Assembly: GCA_030151005.1 (NCBI GenBank)
Contig: JASLES010000352.1
Location: 1 to 15,184 of the forward strand
DNA: 15,184 nt
Direction of reading: 5' to 3'
Source of the DNA: Silvimonas sp.
GTDB taxonomy: Bacteria; Pseudomonadota; Gammaproteobacteria; Burkholderiales; Chitinibacteraceae
In this document: piece by piece, positions 6,250-12,924 of the stretch
Numbering within the stretch: position 1 is the stretch's first letter
How the letters are laid out: each line of letters starts with the position of its first letter
The notes under the pieces: model-generated
The model's input: only the letters and a program-made list of their open reading frames with translations
Database searches by the model: none
What the model was told of the DNA's origin: nothing
Made by a program: the position numbers and the translations under genes

Positions 6250-7260
6250 ATGATCCGTTTTTTGCTGCGTCGCATAGGCGTGGTCATCCCGACTTTTCTG
6301 GGTATCACGCTCCTGGCGTTTTCGCTGATTCACCTGATTCCGGGCGACCCGATTCTGGTGATGATGGGCGAGCGCCATATCGACCCCGAGTTCTACAAGC
6401 TCTCCATGCAGAAGTTGGGGCTGGACCAACCGCTCTACCTGCAGTACTGGCATTACCTGGTTCACGCTTTGCATGGTGATCTGGGGGTCTCGGTACGCTC
6501 GCAAGTACCGGTCATGCAAGAGTTCCTGACGCTGTTCCCGGCGACGGTAGAGCTCTCGCTCTGCGCCATGATATTTGCCACGATTGTCGGCCTTGGCGCT
6601 GGCATCGTCGCTGCCGTCAAACGCGGCACGGTGGCTGATCACGGCGTGATGGGCGTGGCGCTGGCCGGGTATTCCATGCCGATTTTCTGGTGGGGCCTGA
6701 TCCTCATCATGGTGTTTTCCGTTCAGTTGGGCATTACGCCGGTTTCCGGCCGGATTGACCTGTTGTACGACGTCACGCCGGTTACCGGCCTGATGTTGAT
6801 CGACACGCTGCTGGCGCACGACATGGATGCGTTCCGCTCTGCGCTCTCGCACCTGATCCTGCCCTCGATTGTGCTGGGAACCATCCCTATGGCGGTGATT
6901 GCCCGCATGACGCGCTCGTCCATGCTCGAAGTCCTGCGTGAGGATTACATCCGCACCGCCCGCGCCAAGGGCTTGTCGATGACTCGCATCGTGCTGGTCC
7001 ACGCATTACGCAATGCCCTGATGCCGGTGATTACGGTGATTGGCCTGCAAGTGGGGACGCTGTTAGCCGGTGCGGTACTGACCGAGACTATTTTCTCCTG
7101 GCCTGGCGTGGGCTCATGGCTGATCAACGCCATTGGCGCGCGGGATTACCCGGTGGTGCAGGGCGGCATTCTGTTGATCGCGACACTGATCATTTTTGTA
7201 AACCTGCTGGTTGACGTGCTCTATGGCGTAATCAACCCGCGTATTCGCCACGCGAGGTAA
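6250..7260 (+). CDS. dppB: Dipeptide ABC transporter permease DppB
   Basis: One of the two membrane subunits that form the Dpp translocation channel. At 336 residues it is close to E. coli DppB (339, from memory) and begins the same way, MIRFLLRRIGVVIPTFLGITLL, with IPGDP at 30-34. About six membrane helices are visible (9-29, 100-124, 135-160, 200-220, 258-282, 305-327). The cytoplasmic EAA coupling loop, which contacts the ATPases, is EDYIRTARAKG at 231-241. I chose the ATG at 6250 because it gives the family N-terminus; the upstream in-frame ATG at 6196 would add 18 residues unlike the family. The ribosome binding site is weak (GAG about ten bases upstream), perhaps part of down-tuning relative to dppA. 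It is followed by dppC after 5 bases. Confidence 0.95.
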   Translation: MIRFLLRRIGVVIPTFLGITLLAFSLIHLIPGDPILVMMGERHIDPEFYKLSMQKLGLDQPLYLQYWHYLVHALHGDLGVSVRSQVPVMQEFLTLFPATVELSLCAMIFATIVGLGAGIVAAVKRGTVADHGVMGVALAGYSMPIFWWGLILIMVFSVQLGITPVSGRIDLLYDVTPVTGLMLIDTLLAHDMDAFRSALSHLILPSIVLGTIPMAVIARMTRSSMLEVLREDYIRTARAKGLSMTRIVLVHALRNALMPVITVIGLQVGTLLAGAVLTETIFSWPGVGSWLINAIGARDYPVVQGGILLIATLIIFVNLLVDVLYGVINPRIRHAR

Positions 7261-7265
7261 CGGGC

Positions 7266-8186
7266 ATGGCAGAAACAACAACTCAAACCGCTGCGCCGGT
7301 GGTCACGCCAGCGCTGGCGCACCCGACGCCGCTACGTGAATTCTGGCTGGCCTACCGCGCTAACAAAGGCGCGCTGGTGGCGCTGGTGTATCTGATTATT
7401 CTGGTGCTGGCGGCGTTGCTGGCACCCCTGATTGCGCCGCACAGCCCATCGGACCAGTTCCGGGATTTCATGCTCACGCCGCCAGCGTGGCTGCATGATG
7501 GCCATGCCCGGTTCTTGCTGGGTACGGATGAACTGGGGCGGGACATCCTCAGCCGCTTGATGCATGGCGCACGCCTCTCGCTCATGATCGGTCTGGTATC
7601 GGTTGTCGTCTCGCTGATCCCGGGCATTGTGCTGGGCTTACTGGCCGCGTTTTATCCGGGCTGGCTGGGCACGGCCATCATGCGTTTGATGGACATCATG
7701 CTGGCGCTGCCATCCTTGTTGCTGGCCATCGCCATTGTGGCCGTACTGGGGCCAGGTCTGGTCAATACCATGCTGGCGCTGTCGATCGTTACCTTGCCCT
7801 CTTATGTACGCCTGACGCGCGCATCGGCCATGGCCGAGTTGTCCAAAGACTATGTGGTTGCGGCCAGGCTCTCGGGCGCCGGCAAGCTGCGGCTCATGTT
7901 CAATACCGTGCTGCCCAACTGCATGGCGCCGCTGATCGTGCAGGCCACGCTGGGGTTTTCCTCCGCCATTCTGGATACGGCCGCGCTGGGCTTTCTGGGC
8001 CTGGGCGTACAACCGCCGCTGCCGGAATGGGGCACCATGCTGGCCGCCGCGCGGGACTATATCGAGCGGGCCTGGTGGGTGGTAACCATGCCGGGGGTGA
8101 CAATCCTGATTACCGTGCTGGCGCTCAATCTGATGGGCGACGGCCTGCGCGATGCGCTGGACCCGAAACTGAAGAGGCTCGCGTAA
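7266..8186 (+). CDS. dppC: Dipeptide ABC transporter permease DppC
   Basis: Second channel-forming membrane subunit of the Dpp importer (306 residues). A Thr/Ala/Pro-rich cytoplasmic N-terminus precedes the first helix (36-57). The conserved motif LGTDELGRDILSRLMHGAR at 85-103 is the hallmark of DppC/OppC permeases, and the EAA coupling loop is KDYVVAARLSGAGKL at 194-208. Further helices lie near 105-129, 145-172, 220-247 and 270-290. The ATG is five bases after the dppB stop with GAGG inside the dppB end as ribosome binding site, and the TAA stop shares its last base with the dppD ATG, so translation of B, C and D is coupled. Confidence 0.95.
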   Translation: MAETTTQTAAPVVTPALAHPTPLREFWLAYRANKGALVALVYLIILVLAALLAPLIAPHSPSDQFRDFMLTPPAWLHDGHARFLLGTDELGRDILSRLMHGARLSLMIGLVSVVVSLIPGIVLGLLAAFYPGWLGTAIMRLMDIMLALPSLLLAIAIVAVLGPGLVNTMLALSIVTLPSYVRLTRASAMAELSKDYVVAARLSGAGKLRLMFNTVLPNCMAPLIVQATLGFSSAILDTAALGFLGLGVQPPLPEWGTMLAAARDYIERAWWVVTMPGVTILITVLALNLMGDGLRDALDPKLKRLA

Positions 8187-9169
8187 TGGCATTGTTAGAG
8201 ATCAAAAACCTCTCCGTCGAGTTCGGTAGCGCGGCCAATCCATTTCGTGCTGTATCCAACGTCAGCCTGACGGTGGACGCCGGCGAGATCGTGGGCATTG
8301 TGGGTGAATCGGGCTCGGGCAAAAGCGTGACCATGCTGGCGCTGATGGGGCTGATCGACGCCCCGGGCCGCGTGACGGCAGATGCGCTGACCTTTGATGG
8401 CAAAGACCTGCTGGGCATGAAAGCGCGCGACAAACGCAAGATCATTGGTCGCGATATCAGCATGATCTTTCAGGACGCGCTCTCCAGCCTGAACCCGGCC
8501 TATACCGTGGGTTTCCAGCTAATGGAAACCCTCAAGCAGCACACCAGTCTGCGTGGGGACGCGCTGAAAAAGCGCGCGCTGGAACTGCTGGAACTGGTTG
8601 AAATCCCGGATGCCCCCTCCCGCCTTGGTGCCTTCCCGCATCAGTTGTCGGGCGGAATGAGCCAGCGTGTCATGATCGCCATGGCCATCGCCTGTAACCC
8701 GCGTTTTCTGATTGCGGATGAACCGACCACCGCGCTGGATGTGACGGTCCAGGCGCAGATCATGGAACTCCTCGTGAATCTGCAAAAGAGCCAGGGCATG
8801 GGTCTGGTGCTGATTACACATGACCTGGCCGTGGTCTCGGAAGTGGCCCAGCGCGTGGTGGTGATGTACGCGGGCGAGGTCGTCGAGCAAAGCCCGATCC
8901 CCAATATTTTTGACACGCCACGCCACCCGTACACCCAGGCGCTGTTGTCTTCCATTCCGGAACACAGCAAGGGCGCAGCACGGCTTAATACCTTGCCCGG
9001 CGTTGTACCCGGTCAGTTTGATCGGCCCGCGGGCTGTCTGTTGTCGCCGCGCTGCCCGTACGTGCAGGACCGCTGCCGCACCGAACACCCCCAACTCTTG
9101 CCCGCGCACCAGGCGTATGCGCGTTGTTTCTTCGCGCTGGATGATGCAGGAAAACCCGTTTATGGCTAA
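8186..9169 (+). CDS. dppD: Dipeptide transporter ATPase DppD, Fe-S cysteine motif
   Basis: ATP-binding subunit that pairs with DppF to power peptide uptake from the cytoplasmic side. The 327 residues equal the E. coli length as I recall it. Motifs: Walker A GESGSGKS (40-47), Q-loop Q96, signature LSGGMSQ (154-160), Walker B FLIADEP (174-180) with catalytic E179, and switch H212. The C-terminal oligopeptide-transporter domain carries HPYTQALL (247-254) and four cysteines C284, C290, C297 and C314 in the pattern reported to bind a [4Fe-4S] cluster in DppD-type ATPases. The frame is open upstream inside dppC, but the ATG at 8186 overlaps the dppC stop (TAATG) and gives the exact family start MALLEI. 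It overlaps dppF by 8 bases. Confidence 0.95.
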   Translation: MALLEIKNLSVEFGSAANPFRAVSNVSLTVDAGEIVGIVGESGSGKSVTMLALMGLIDAPGRVTADALTFDGKDLLGMKARDKRKIIGRDISMIFQDALSSLNPAYTVGFQLMETLKQHTSLRGDALKKRALELLELVEIPDAPSRLGAFPHQLSGGMSQRVMIAMAIACNPRFLIADEPTTALDVTVQAQIMELLVNLQKSQGMGLVLITHDLAVVSEVAQRVVVMYAGEVVEQSPIPNIFDTPRHPYTQALLSSIPEHSKGAARLNTLPGVVPGQFDRPAGCLLSPRCPYVQDRCRTEHPQLLPAHQAYARCFFALDDAGKPVYG

Positions 9170-10181
9170 TCAAGAACAAACCTCCAGCCCCGCACCGGTC
9201 CTCGTCGCACGCAATCTGTCGCGCCATTACCATGTTTCACGCGGCTTTTTGCGCGGTCAGGCCACCGTCAAGGCGCTTAACAGCGTTAGTTTTGAACTGG
9301 CACCGCATCGCACCTTGGCCGTGGTGGGGGAATCCGGCTGTGGCAAATCCACGCTGGCGCGCCAGCTGACCATGGTAGAAACACCGACATCGGGCTCGCT
9401 CAACATTGCCGGGATCGAAGTCGCGACCGCCAGCAAGGCCGCACTGCGGGAACTGCGACCGCGCGTCCAGATGGTGTTCCAGAACCCTTACGCCTCGCTC
9501 AACCCGCGCAAGAAGATCGGCACGCAGCTGGAAGAACCGCTCTTGCTGAATACCCGGTTGAACCCCGCTGAGCGTGAAGCCAAAGTGCGCGACATGATGC
9601 AGCGCGTCGGGCTGCGGCCAGAGCATTACCACCGTTACCCGCACATGTTCTCTGGCGGCCAGCGCCAACGCATCGCCGTCGCCCGCGCCATGATGCTGAA
9701 CCCGCAGATTCTGGTGGCCGATGAGCCAACCTCCGCGCTGGATGTCTCCATCCAGGCGCAAATCCTCAACCTCTTTATGGATCTGCAGGAAGAGTTCGGC
9801 ACCGCCTACGTGTTTGTGAGCCACAATCTGTCGGTGGTGGAACATATGGCGGACGACGTGATGGTGATGTACTTCGGCTCGACCGTGGAATACGGCCCGA
9901 ACGACGCCATCATGAGTAACCCGCTGCACCCCTATACGCGTGCACTCATGCAGGCCACGCCCGTCATCCGGGCTCAGGACCGCAAGGCACGGGTTAAACT
10001 GCAGGGCGAATTGCCTTCTCCGGTCAACCCGCCCACAGGCTGCAGTTTTCATACGCGTTGCCCGTACGCCCAAGCGCATTGCAAGGCGGAAGTCCCGGCC
10101 TTGCGCCCCTATGCCGGCCGCATGATTGCCTGTCATCGGGTCGAGGAAATCTCTGCCGATACCGCCAGTCCAAATCGCTAA
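9162..10181 (+). CDS. dppF: Dipeptide transporter ATPase DppF
   Basis: Second ATPase subunit of the Dpp importer (339 residues). Motifs: Walker A GESGCGKS (56-63), Q-loop Q107 (VFQNPYASLNPRKK), signature FSGGQRQ (163-169), Walker B ILVADEP (183-189) and switch H221. The residue after the switch His is Asn (SHNLS) rather than the usual Asp, a mild change. The C-terminal domain has LHPYTRALM and four cysteines C294, C300, C307 and C324, the same spacing as in DppD. The ATG at 9162 lies inside the dppD end with AGGA ten bases upstream; longer in-frame extensions only re-read dppD sequence. It is the last dpp gene; no intrinsic terminator is visible between its stop and the tRNA, so read-through is possible. 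Confidence 0.95.
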   Translation: MANQEQTSSPAPVLVARNLSRHYHVSRGFLRGQATVKALNSVSFELAPHRTLAVVGESGCGKSTLARQLTMVETPTSGSLNIAGIEVATASKAALRELRPRVQMVFQNPYASLNPRKKIGTQLEEPLLLNTRLNPAEREAKVRDMMQRVGLRPEHYHRYPHMFSGGQRQRIAVARAMMLNPQILVADEPTSALDVSIQAQILNLFMDLQEEFGTAYVFVSHNLSVVEHMADDVMVMYFGSTVEYGPNDAIMSNPLHPYTRALMQATPVIRAQDRKARVKLQGELPSPVNPPTGCSFHTRCPYAQAHCKAEVPALRPYAGRMIACHRVEEISADTASPNR

Positions 10182-10215
10182 GGGTGGGTATGTTTCAATT
10201 AAATGGCAAAAGGTA

Positions 10216-10244
10216 TTGACGCAACCTGTATTGCATGACATACT
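10216..10244 (+). promoter_or_regulatory. tRNA-fMet promoter
   Basis: TTGACG (10216-10221) and CATACT (10239-10244) are separated by 17 bases, a good sigma-70 arrangement that would start transcription around 10251, a few bases before the tRNA. The stretch after the -10 (CTTCTTCTCTG) is pyrimidine-rich. Confidence 0.7.
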
Positions 10245-10256
10245 CTTCTTCTCTGT

Positions 10257-10332
10257 CGCGGGATGGAGCAGTTGGCAGCTCGTCGGGCTCATAACCCGAA
10301 GGTCACAGGTTCGAGTCCTGTTCCCGCAACCA
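10257..10332 (+). tRNA. Initiator tRNA-fMet (CAT)
   Basis: A 76-base cloverleaf with encoded CCA. The acceptor arms are CGCGGGA and TCCCGCA with the C1-A72 mismatch that marks initiator tRNA in bacteria. The anticodon stem is TCGGG/CCCGA, giving the three consecutive G-C pairs needed for P-site entry, around loop CTCATAA with anticodon CAT at 10290-10292. The T-arm reads CAGGTTCGAGTCCTG. The D-loop is one base shorter than in the E. coli molecule. It is a single tRNA with its own promoter and terminator, not part of a metY-nusA operon in this window. Confidence 0.97.
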
Positions 10333-10343
10333 GTATTCAAGCG

Positions 10344-10379
10344 AAGGCCCAATCAGCAATGATTGGGCCTTTTGCTTTT
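10344..10379 (+). terminator. tRNA-fMet terminator
   Basis: A perfect 12-bp stem (AAGGCCCAATCA, 10344-10355, with TGATTGGGCCTT, 10360-10371) closed by a GCAA tetraloop (GNRA type) and followed by TTTGCTTTT. It starts 12 bases after the tRNA CCA end and would stop both the tRNA transcript and any read-through from dppF. Confidence 0.9.
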
Positions 10380-10403
10380 GGCGCGTCCGATCTGTCAACG
10401 CCC

Positions 10404-10441
10404 AAACAAAAAGCCGGCATCTGCCGGCTTTCATGTTTTTT
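10404..10441. terminator. Bidirectional terminator between convergent units
   Basis: AAAGCCGGC (10410-10418) and GCCGGCTTT (10423-10431) form a 9-bp stem with an ATCT loop. T-rich sequence follows on the plus strand (10436-10441) and, read on the minus strand, TTTTTGTTT follows the stem. It therefore ends the minus-strand gene at 10468-10671 and backs up the tRNA terminator. Confidence 0.8.
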
Positions 10442-10467
10442 GCGATAACCAACTCCCATCTTGCGCC

Positions 10468-10671
10468 TCAGCGCCGTGCGCGTGCCTTGATCAGGCGGGC
10501 TTTTTCTTCCAGTAGCTCATCGAGCCGTTCATACATACCCAAAGGCACGTAATCCACCGGCTTTCCGCTCTGGAAGGCTTGCTGGTTCTTGTCCAGCATG
10601 ACATGCAGTTTTTCGACGTGGAAATTCCTGGTTTCAGGACTGTATTGCAAGACGTACAGACTCTCGTTCAT
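10468..10671 (-). CDS. Hypothetical protein, 67 aa
   Basis: I do not recognise this protein. It is 67 residues, soluble and highly charged: an N-terminal part that could form beta strands (SLYVLQYSP, FHVEKLHVML), a middle with PVDYVPLGMY, and a predicted basic/acidic helix at the end (ERLDELLEEKARLIKARARR). No signal peptide, membrane span, metal motif or DNA-binding motif is evident. The ATG at 10671 lacks a well-placed Shine-Dalgarno sequence (GAGGA lies about 15 bases upstream). A bidirectional terminator follows 37 bases after its stop, and the frame is clean, which supports a real monocistronic gene. It is convergent with the tRNA and downstream of, but spaced 249 bases from, speD. Confidence 0.6.
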   Translation of the reverse strand: MNESLYVLQYSPETRNFHVEKLHVMLDKNQQAFQSGKPVDYVPLGMYERLDELLEEKARLIKARARR

Positions 10672-10919
10672 GACCGACCATTAGCATCCTCAATGCGCCG
10701 CAAGGCGCCATAAACACAGGCCGGGAACAAGACACAGAACTGGCAAGACGCGTCTACCCGGCAACCATATGGATCTAAAGAAAGTCCTGGCATGGTTTAC
10801 CAAGAAGACGGCAGGGAAGGGCGATAACCCGTTGGCATATGCTCTGCTGCAAAGCAAAATTTGTCAATAGTCAAACCACAGCTGGACGAGTGGTATATCA
10901 GCCGCGCCAGCCGGTGCGT
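10672..10919. other. Intergenic region between speD and small gene
   Basis: Downstream of speD and upstream of the 67-residue gene, both read on the minus strand. It contains a small stem GCGCC-GCAA-GGCGC (10695-10708). On the minus strand two TTGAC hexamers lie back to back (complement of 10862-10874), but no matching -10 stands at the right distance. A 33-codon plus-strand frame (10769-10870, MDLKKVLAWFTKKTAG...) has an ATG but no ribosome binding site, so I leave it uncalled. No intrinsic terminator for speD is seen. Confidence 0.5.
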
Positions 10920-11282
10920 TTATGGTGCACCGCGTTTGATGCTTTGCTGCACCACGCGCGTGGGCCGCAAACTATGCTGCAATGCGGTAAGCGCGTGTTT
11001 GGGCTGGGCGTGCCCGCACATGAAAATGTCGATGACCGCCAGCCCGGTTTCGGGCCAGGTGTGGATGCTGATATGCGATTCACGCAAAAGCAGCACCCCG
11101 GTCACGCCCATCTGCGGGCCGAAATGATGAAAGTGCGATGCAATGACACTGGCCCCCGCCGCTGTGGCTGCTTCTCTGAGCGCGGTTTGCAGCAAAATGC
11201 CGTCACTCAGTGCTACTTCATCCACACCGTAAAAATCTGCAAGGACATGCAGGCCAGGCGTATAGGCGTGGGCATCGCTCAT
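10920..11282 (-). CDS. speD: S-adenosylmethionine decarboxylase proenzyme
   Basis: Pyruvoyl-dependent enzyme that decarboxylates S-adenosylmethionine, giving the aminopropyl donor for spermidine or related polyamines. At 120 residues it is the short bacterial/archaeal (class 1B-like) form rather than the long E. coli type. Self-cleavage occurs between E68 and S69 in RESHISIHTWPE, with S69 becoming the pyruvoyl group; H74 and C89 (DIFMCG) are the processing and catalytic residues of the family, and the N-terminal GLHVLADFYG and C-terminal IKRG are also typical. The ATG overlaps the stop of the preceding 55-residue gene (ATGA), so it is translationally coupled. It is the last gene of the DUF350-SPFH-DUF4178 operon and complements the aminopropyltransferase-like gene at 14508. 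Confidence 0.95.
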   Translation of the reverse strand: MSDAHAYTPGLHVLADFYGVDEVALSDGILLQTALREAATAAGASVIASHFHHFGPQMGVTGVLLLRESHISIHTWPETGLAVIDIFMCGHAQPKHALTALQHSLRPTRVVQQSIKRGAP

Positions 11283-11446
11283 TTGTGATGTCCCCCGGAC
11301 ACCCAGCCGCCAGCGCCAGGCGAGCCGCCGCCGTAATAGCCGCCGCTACTGCGGCTGTTGGCGCGCGCACTGCTGTAATCAAGCATGGTGCCGCCGCCAA
11401 CCACGGCAATGGCGTAAAGCAGATAGAGAATGTGTCTGGGCGTCAT
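11279..11446 (-). CDS. Small Gly/Ser-rich membrane or secreted peptide, 55 aa
   Basis: A 55-residue protein of unknown function: a hydrophobic segment (about residues 5-21, HILYLLYAIAVVGGGTM) that is either a membrane anchor or an uncleaved signal, then a tail rich in Gly and Ser (SSGGYYGGGSPGAGGWVSGG) that ends in HHK. The frame continues upstream into the DUF4178 gene, but the ATG at 11446 is four bases after that gene's stop and begins the sensible N-terminus. Its own stop overlaps the speD start (ATGA). The tight packing on both sides argues that it is translated. The tail should lie in the periplasm if the segment is a signal anchor. I recognise no family. Confidence 0.75.
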   Translation of the reverse strand: MTPRHILYLLYAIAVVGGGTMLDYSSARANSRSSGGYYGGGSPGAGGWVSGGHHK

Positions 11447-11450
11447 ATTG

Positions 11451-12917
11451 TCAGGTTTTTCGCCAGGCCCAGATGGGCAGCCAGAGTAGCAAGATCGCAA
11501 TGATGCTGATGAAGATCGGGCCGCCGCTGTCATCATCATTGAGCAGCGCCGGAATGTTCAACACCACCATGCCCCAGGTAAAGACTTTGGCCAGCGTTTC
11601 CAGCTCAATGCCGCCCGTGTTTGAGCGCGTAGCTGCGGCGGTGGCCTTGAAACTGGCGTGGGTAAACCACTTTTGCAACTGATCTGCGCTGACGGGCTGG
11701 CTGCGTGACCAGGTCATTTCTTCAGCCGTGGCTTCACTGGTCAGGGTGATCTGGCCTTGACGATAGTCGTTGATGACCACGCGATCCCCCGTTTTAACGC
11801 GCCAGTTGAATGAACCGGCCGCCCAGACTACCTCACCGGTGTACTGATACTGGTGTGCAAATGTGGCGGTCTCCCAGGTGATGGCGTTGCCAGCCGGTGC
11901 GGGCCAGACATCCAGAACCTGCACGCGCTGCCAGCCTTCGTCACTTTCGACCAGCCACAAAAAGCCTTTGATCACATTGAACAACAGGTACTCGGTCCAG
12001 AACGCGTTCTCGCCCACTTCTCGTTTGACCATCACGCCAAGGACATCCCACAACACGCCGTCGATATTGCCGCTATCGCCCGGCTTGAGTGTGGTGGGGC
12101 GGGCACTGACGCGTTCTTGCGTGGCCAGCACTTCTTGTTTGTCGGGCGACTGCGCGCTTTCGGCATGGCAAGCCGGGCAGACCATAAAGCGGGTCAGGCC
12201 GGGCGCGTACTGAATGGGCGAACCACAGGCCGGACAATTGAGGCTGCTGATTTTGCCGCGCAGCCGGCCGGCGGTATCGGCAATAGCGCTGCCTTCGCGC
12301 AGCAACTGGCATTTCATGCCATCCAGCGTGACGGCTTTACCGACGTAACAACGCAAGGTGGGTTCGGACCAGTCCAGCGTCATGAAGCGATCACGGTAAC
12401 GCAGGTCTGCGGCCTTGACGGCGTAACCCGCGCCGACGGCAAAGGGCAGTTCGCCCTGGCCGGCAATGCAGCGGGATACACGCACATCCGCCACATTCCA
12501 CAGGTGATCCAGATGCGGAACCCCATTACCAGGGCGCAGTGCTTCAAAGGTGGGGCCGGATGCCGGGGCCGGGGAATCCCGCGTAAATACATACTGGCCA
12601 GACGCATCGGCCAGCCAGCCGGTGCTGCCGTCGTCGAACACGGTGTACCACTCGTTCCAGTAACCATCTTCATACTGCAACTGGATCCGCCCGACCACGC
12701 TGAAAGCGCTGCCTTCAAACACGCCAGAGGTGCCGATCTGGATGGGCGAATAGTCGGCCAGGATGTCGGACATCTTGCCGATATCGCGCACGCTATCCGC
12801 GTCGCGCAGCAGTGTGCTCTGGCAGTAACTGCAGACGGCCATGACCGAGGCGGAAGACATAAAACTGACCGGCGCACCGCACGCCGGACAGGGCACCTTG
12901 TATATGGGTTCAGCCAT
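11451..12917 (-). CDS. DUF4178 protein, two zinc ribbons and C-terminal membrane anchor
   Basis: A 488-residue protein with an internal duplication. Each half starts with a Cys4 zinc ribbon (C10/C13/C29/C32 in CPACGAPV...CSYC; C228/C231/C247/C250 in CPACGSPI...CPAC) and continues with a beta-rich DUF4178 domain (about 55-205 and 275-420), recognisable by GxWNEWYTVFDDGSTGWLAD (86-104) and FWTEYLLFNVIKGFLWLVE (306-324). Two hydrophobic helices near the C-terminus (about 441-459 and 468-485) anchor it in the membrane with the bulk in the cytoplasm. The function of DUF4178 is unknown. A TTG start five codons upstream is possible, but ATG at 12917 lies seven bases after the SPFH stop and fits better. 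It is fourth from the end of the minus-strand operon counting speD, the 55-residue peptide and itself as the distal part. Confidence 0.85.
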   Translation of the reverse strand: MAEPIYKVPCPACGAPVSFMSSASVMAVCSYCQSTLLRDADSVRDIGKMSDILADYSPIQIGTSGVFEGSAFSVVGRIQLQYEDGYWNEWYTVFDDGSTGWLADASGQYVFTRDSPAPASGPTFEALRPGNGVPHLDHLWNVADVRVSRCIAGQGELPFAVGAGYAVKAADLRYRDRFMTLDWSEPTLRCYVGKAVTLDGMKCQLLREGSAIADTAGRLRGKISSLNCPACGSPIQYAPGLTRFMVCPACHAESAQSPDKQEVLATQERVSARPTTLKPGDSGNIDGVLWDVLGVMVKREVGENAFWTEYLLFNVIKGFLWLVESDEGWQRVQVLDVWPAPAGNAITWETATFAHQYQYTGEVVWAAGSFNWRVKTGDRVVINDYRQGQITLTSEATAEEMTWSRSQPVSADQLQKWFTHASFKATAAATRSNTGGIELETLAKVFTWGMVVLNIPALLNDDDSGGPIFISIIAILLLWLPIWAWRKT

Positions 12918-12924
12918 CAAGCGC

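Noticed and set aside
10769..10870. 33-codon plus-strand ORF (MDLKKVLAWF...)
   Set aside because: The composition is protein-like, but there is no Shine-Dalgarno sequence or promoter and I know no homologue; too weak to call.
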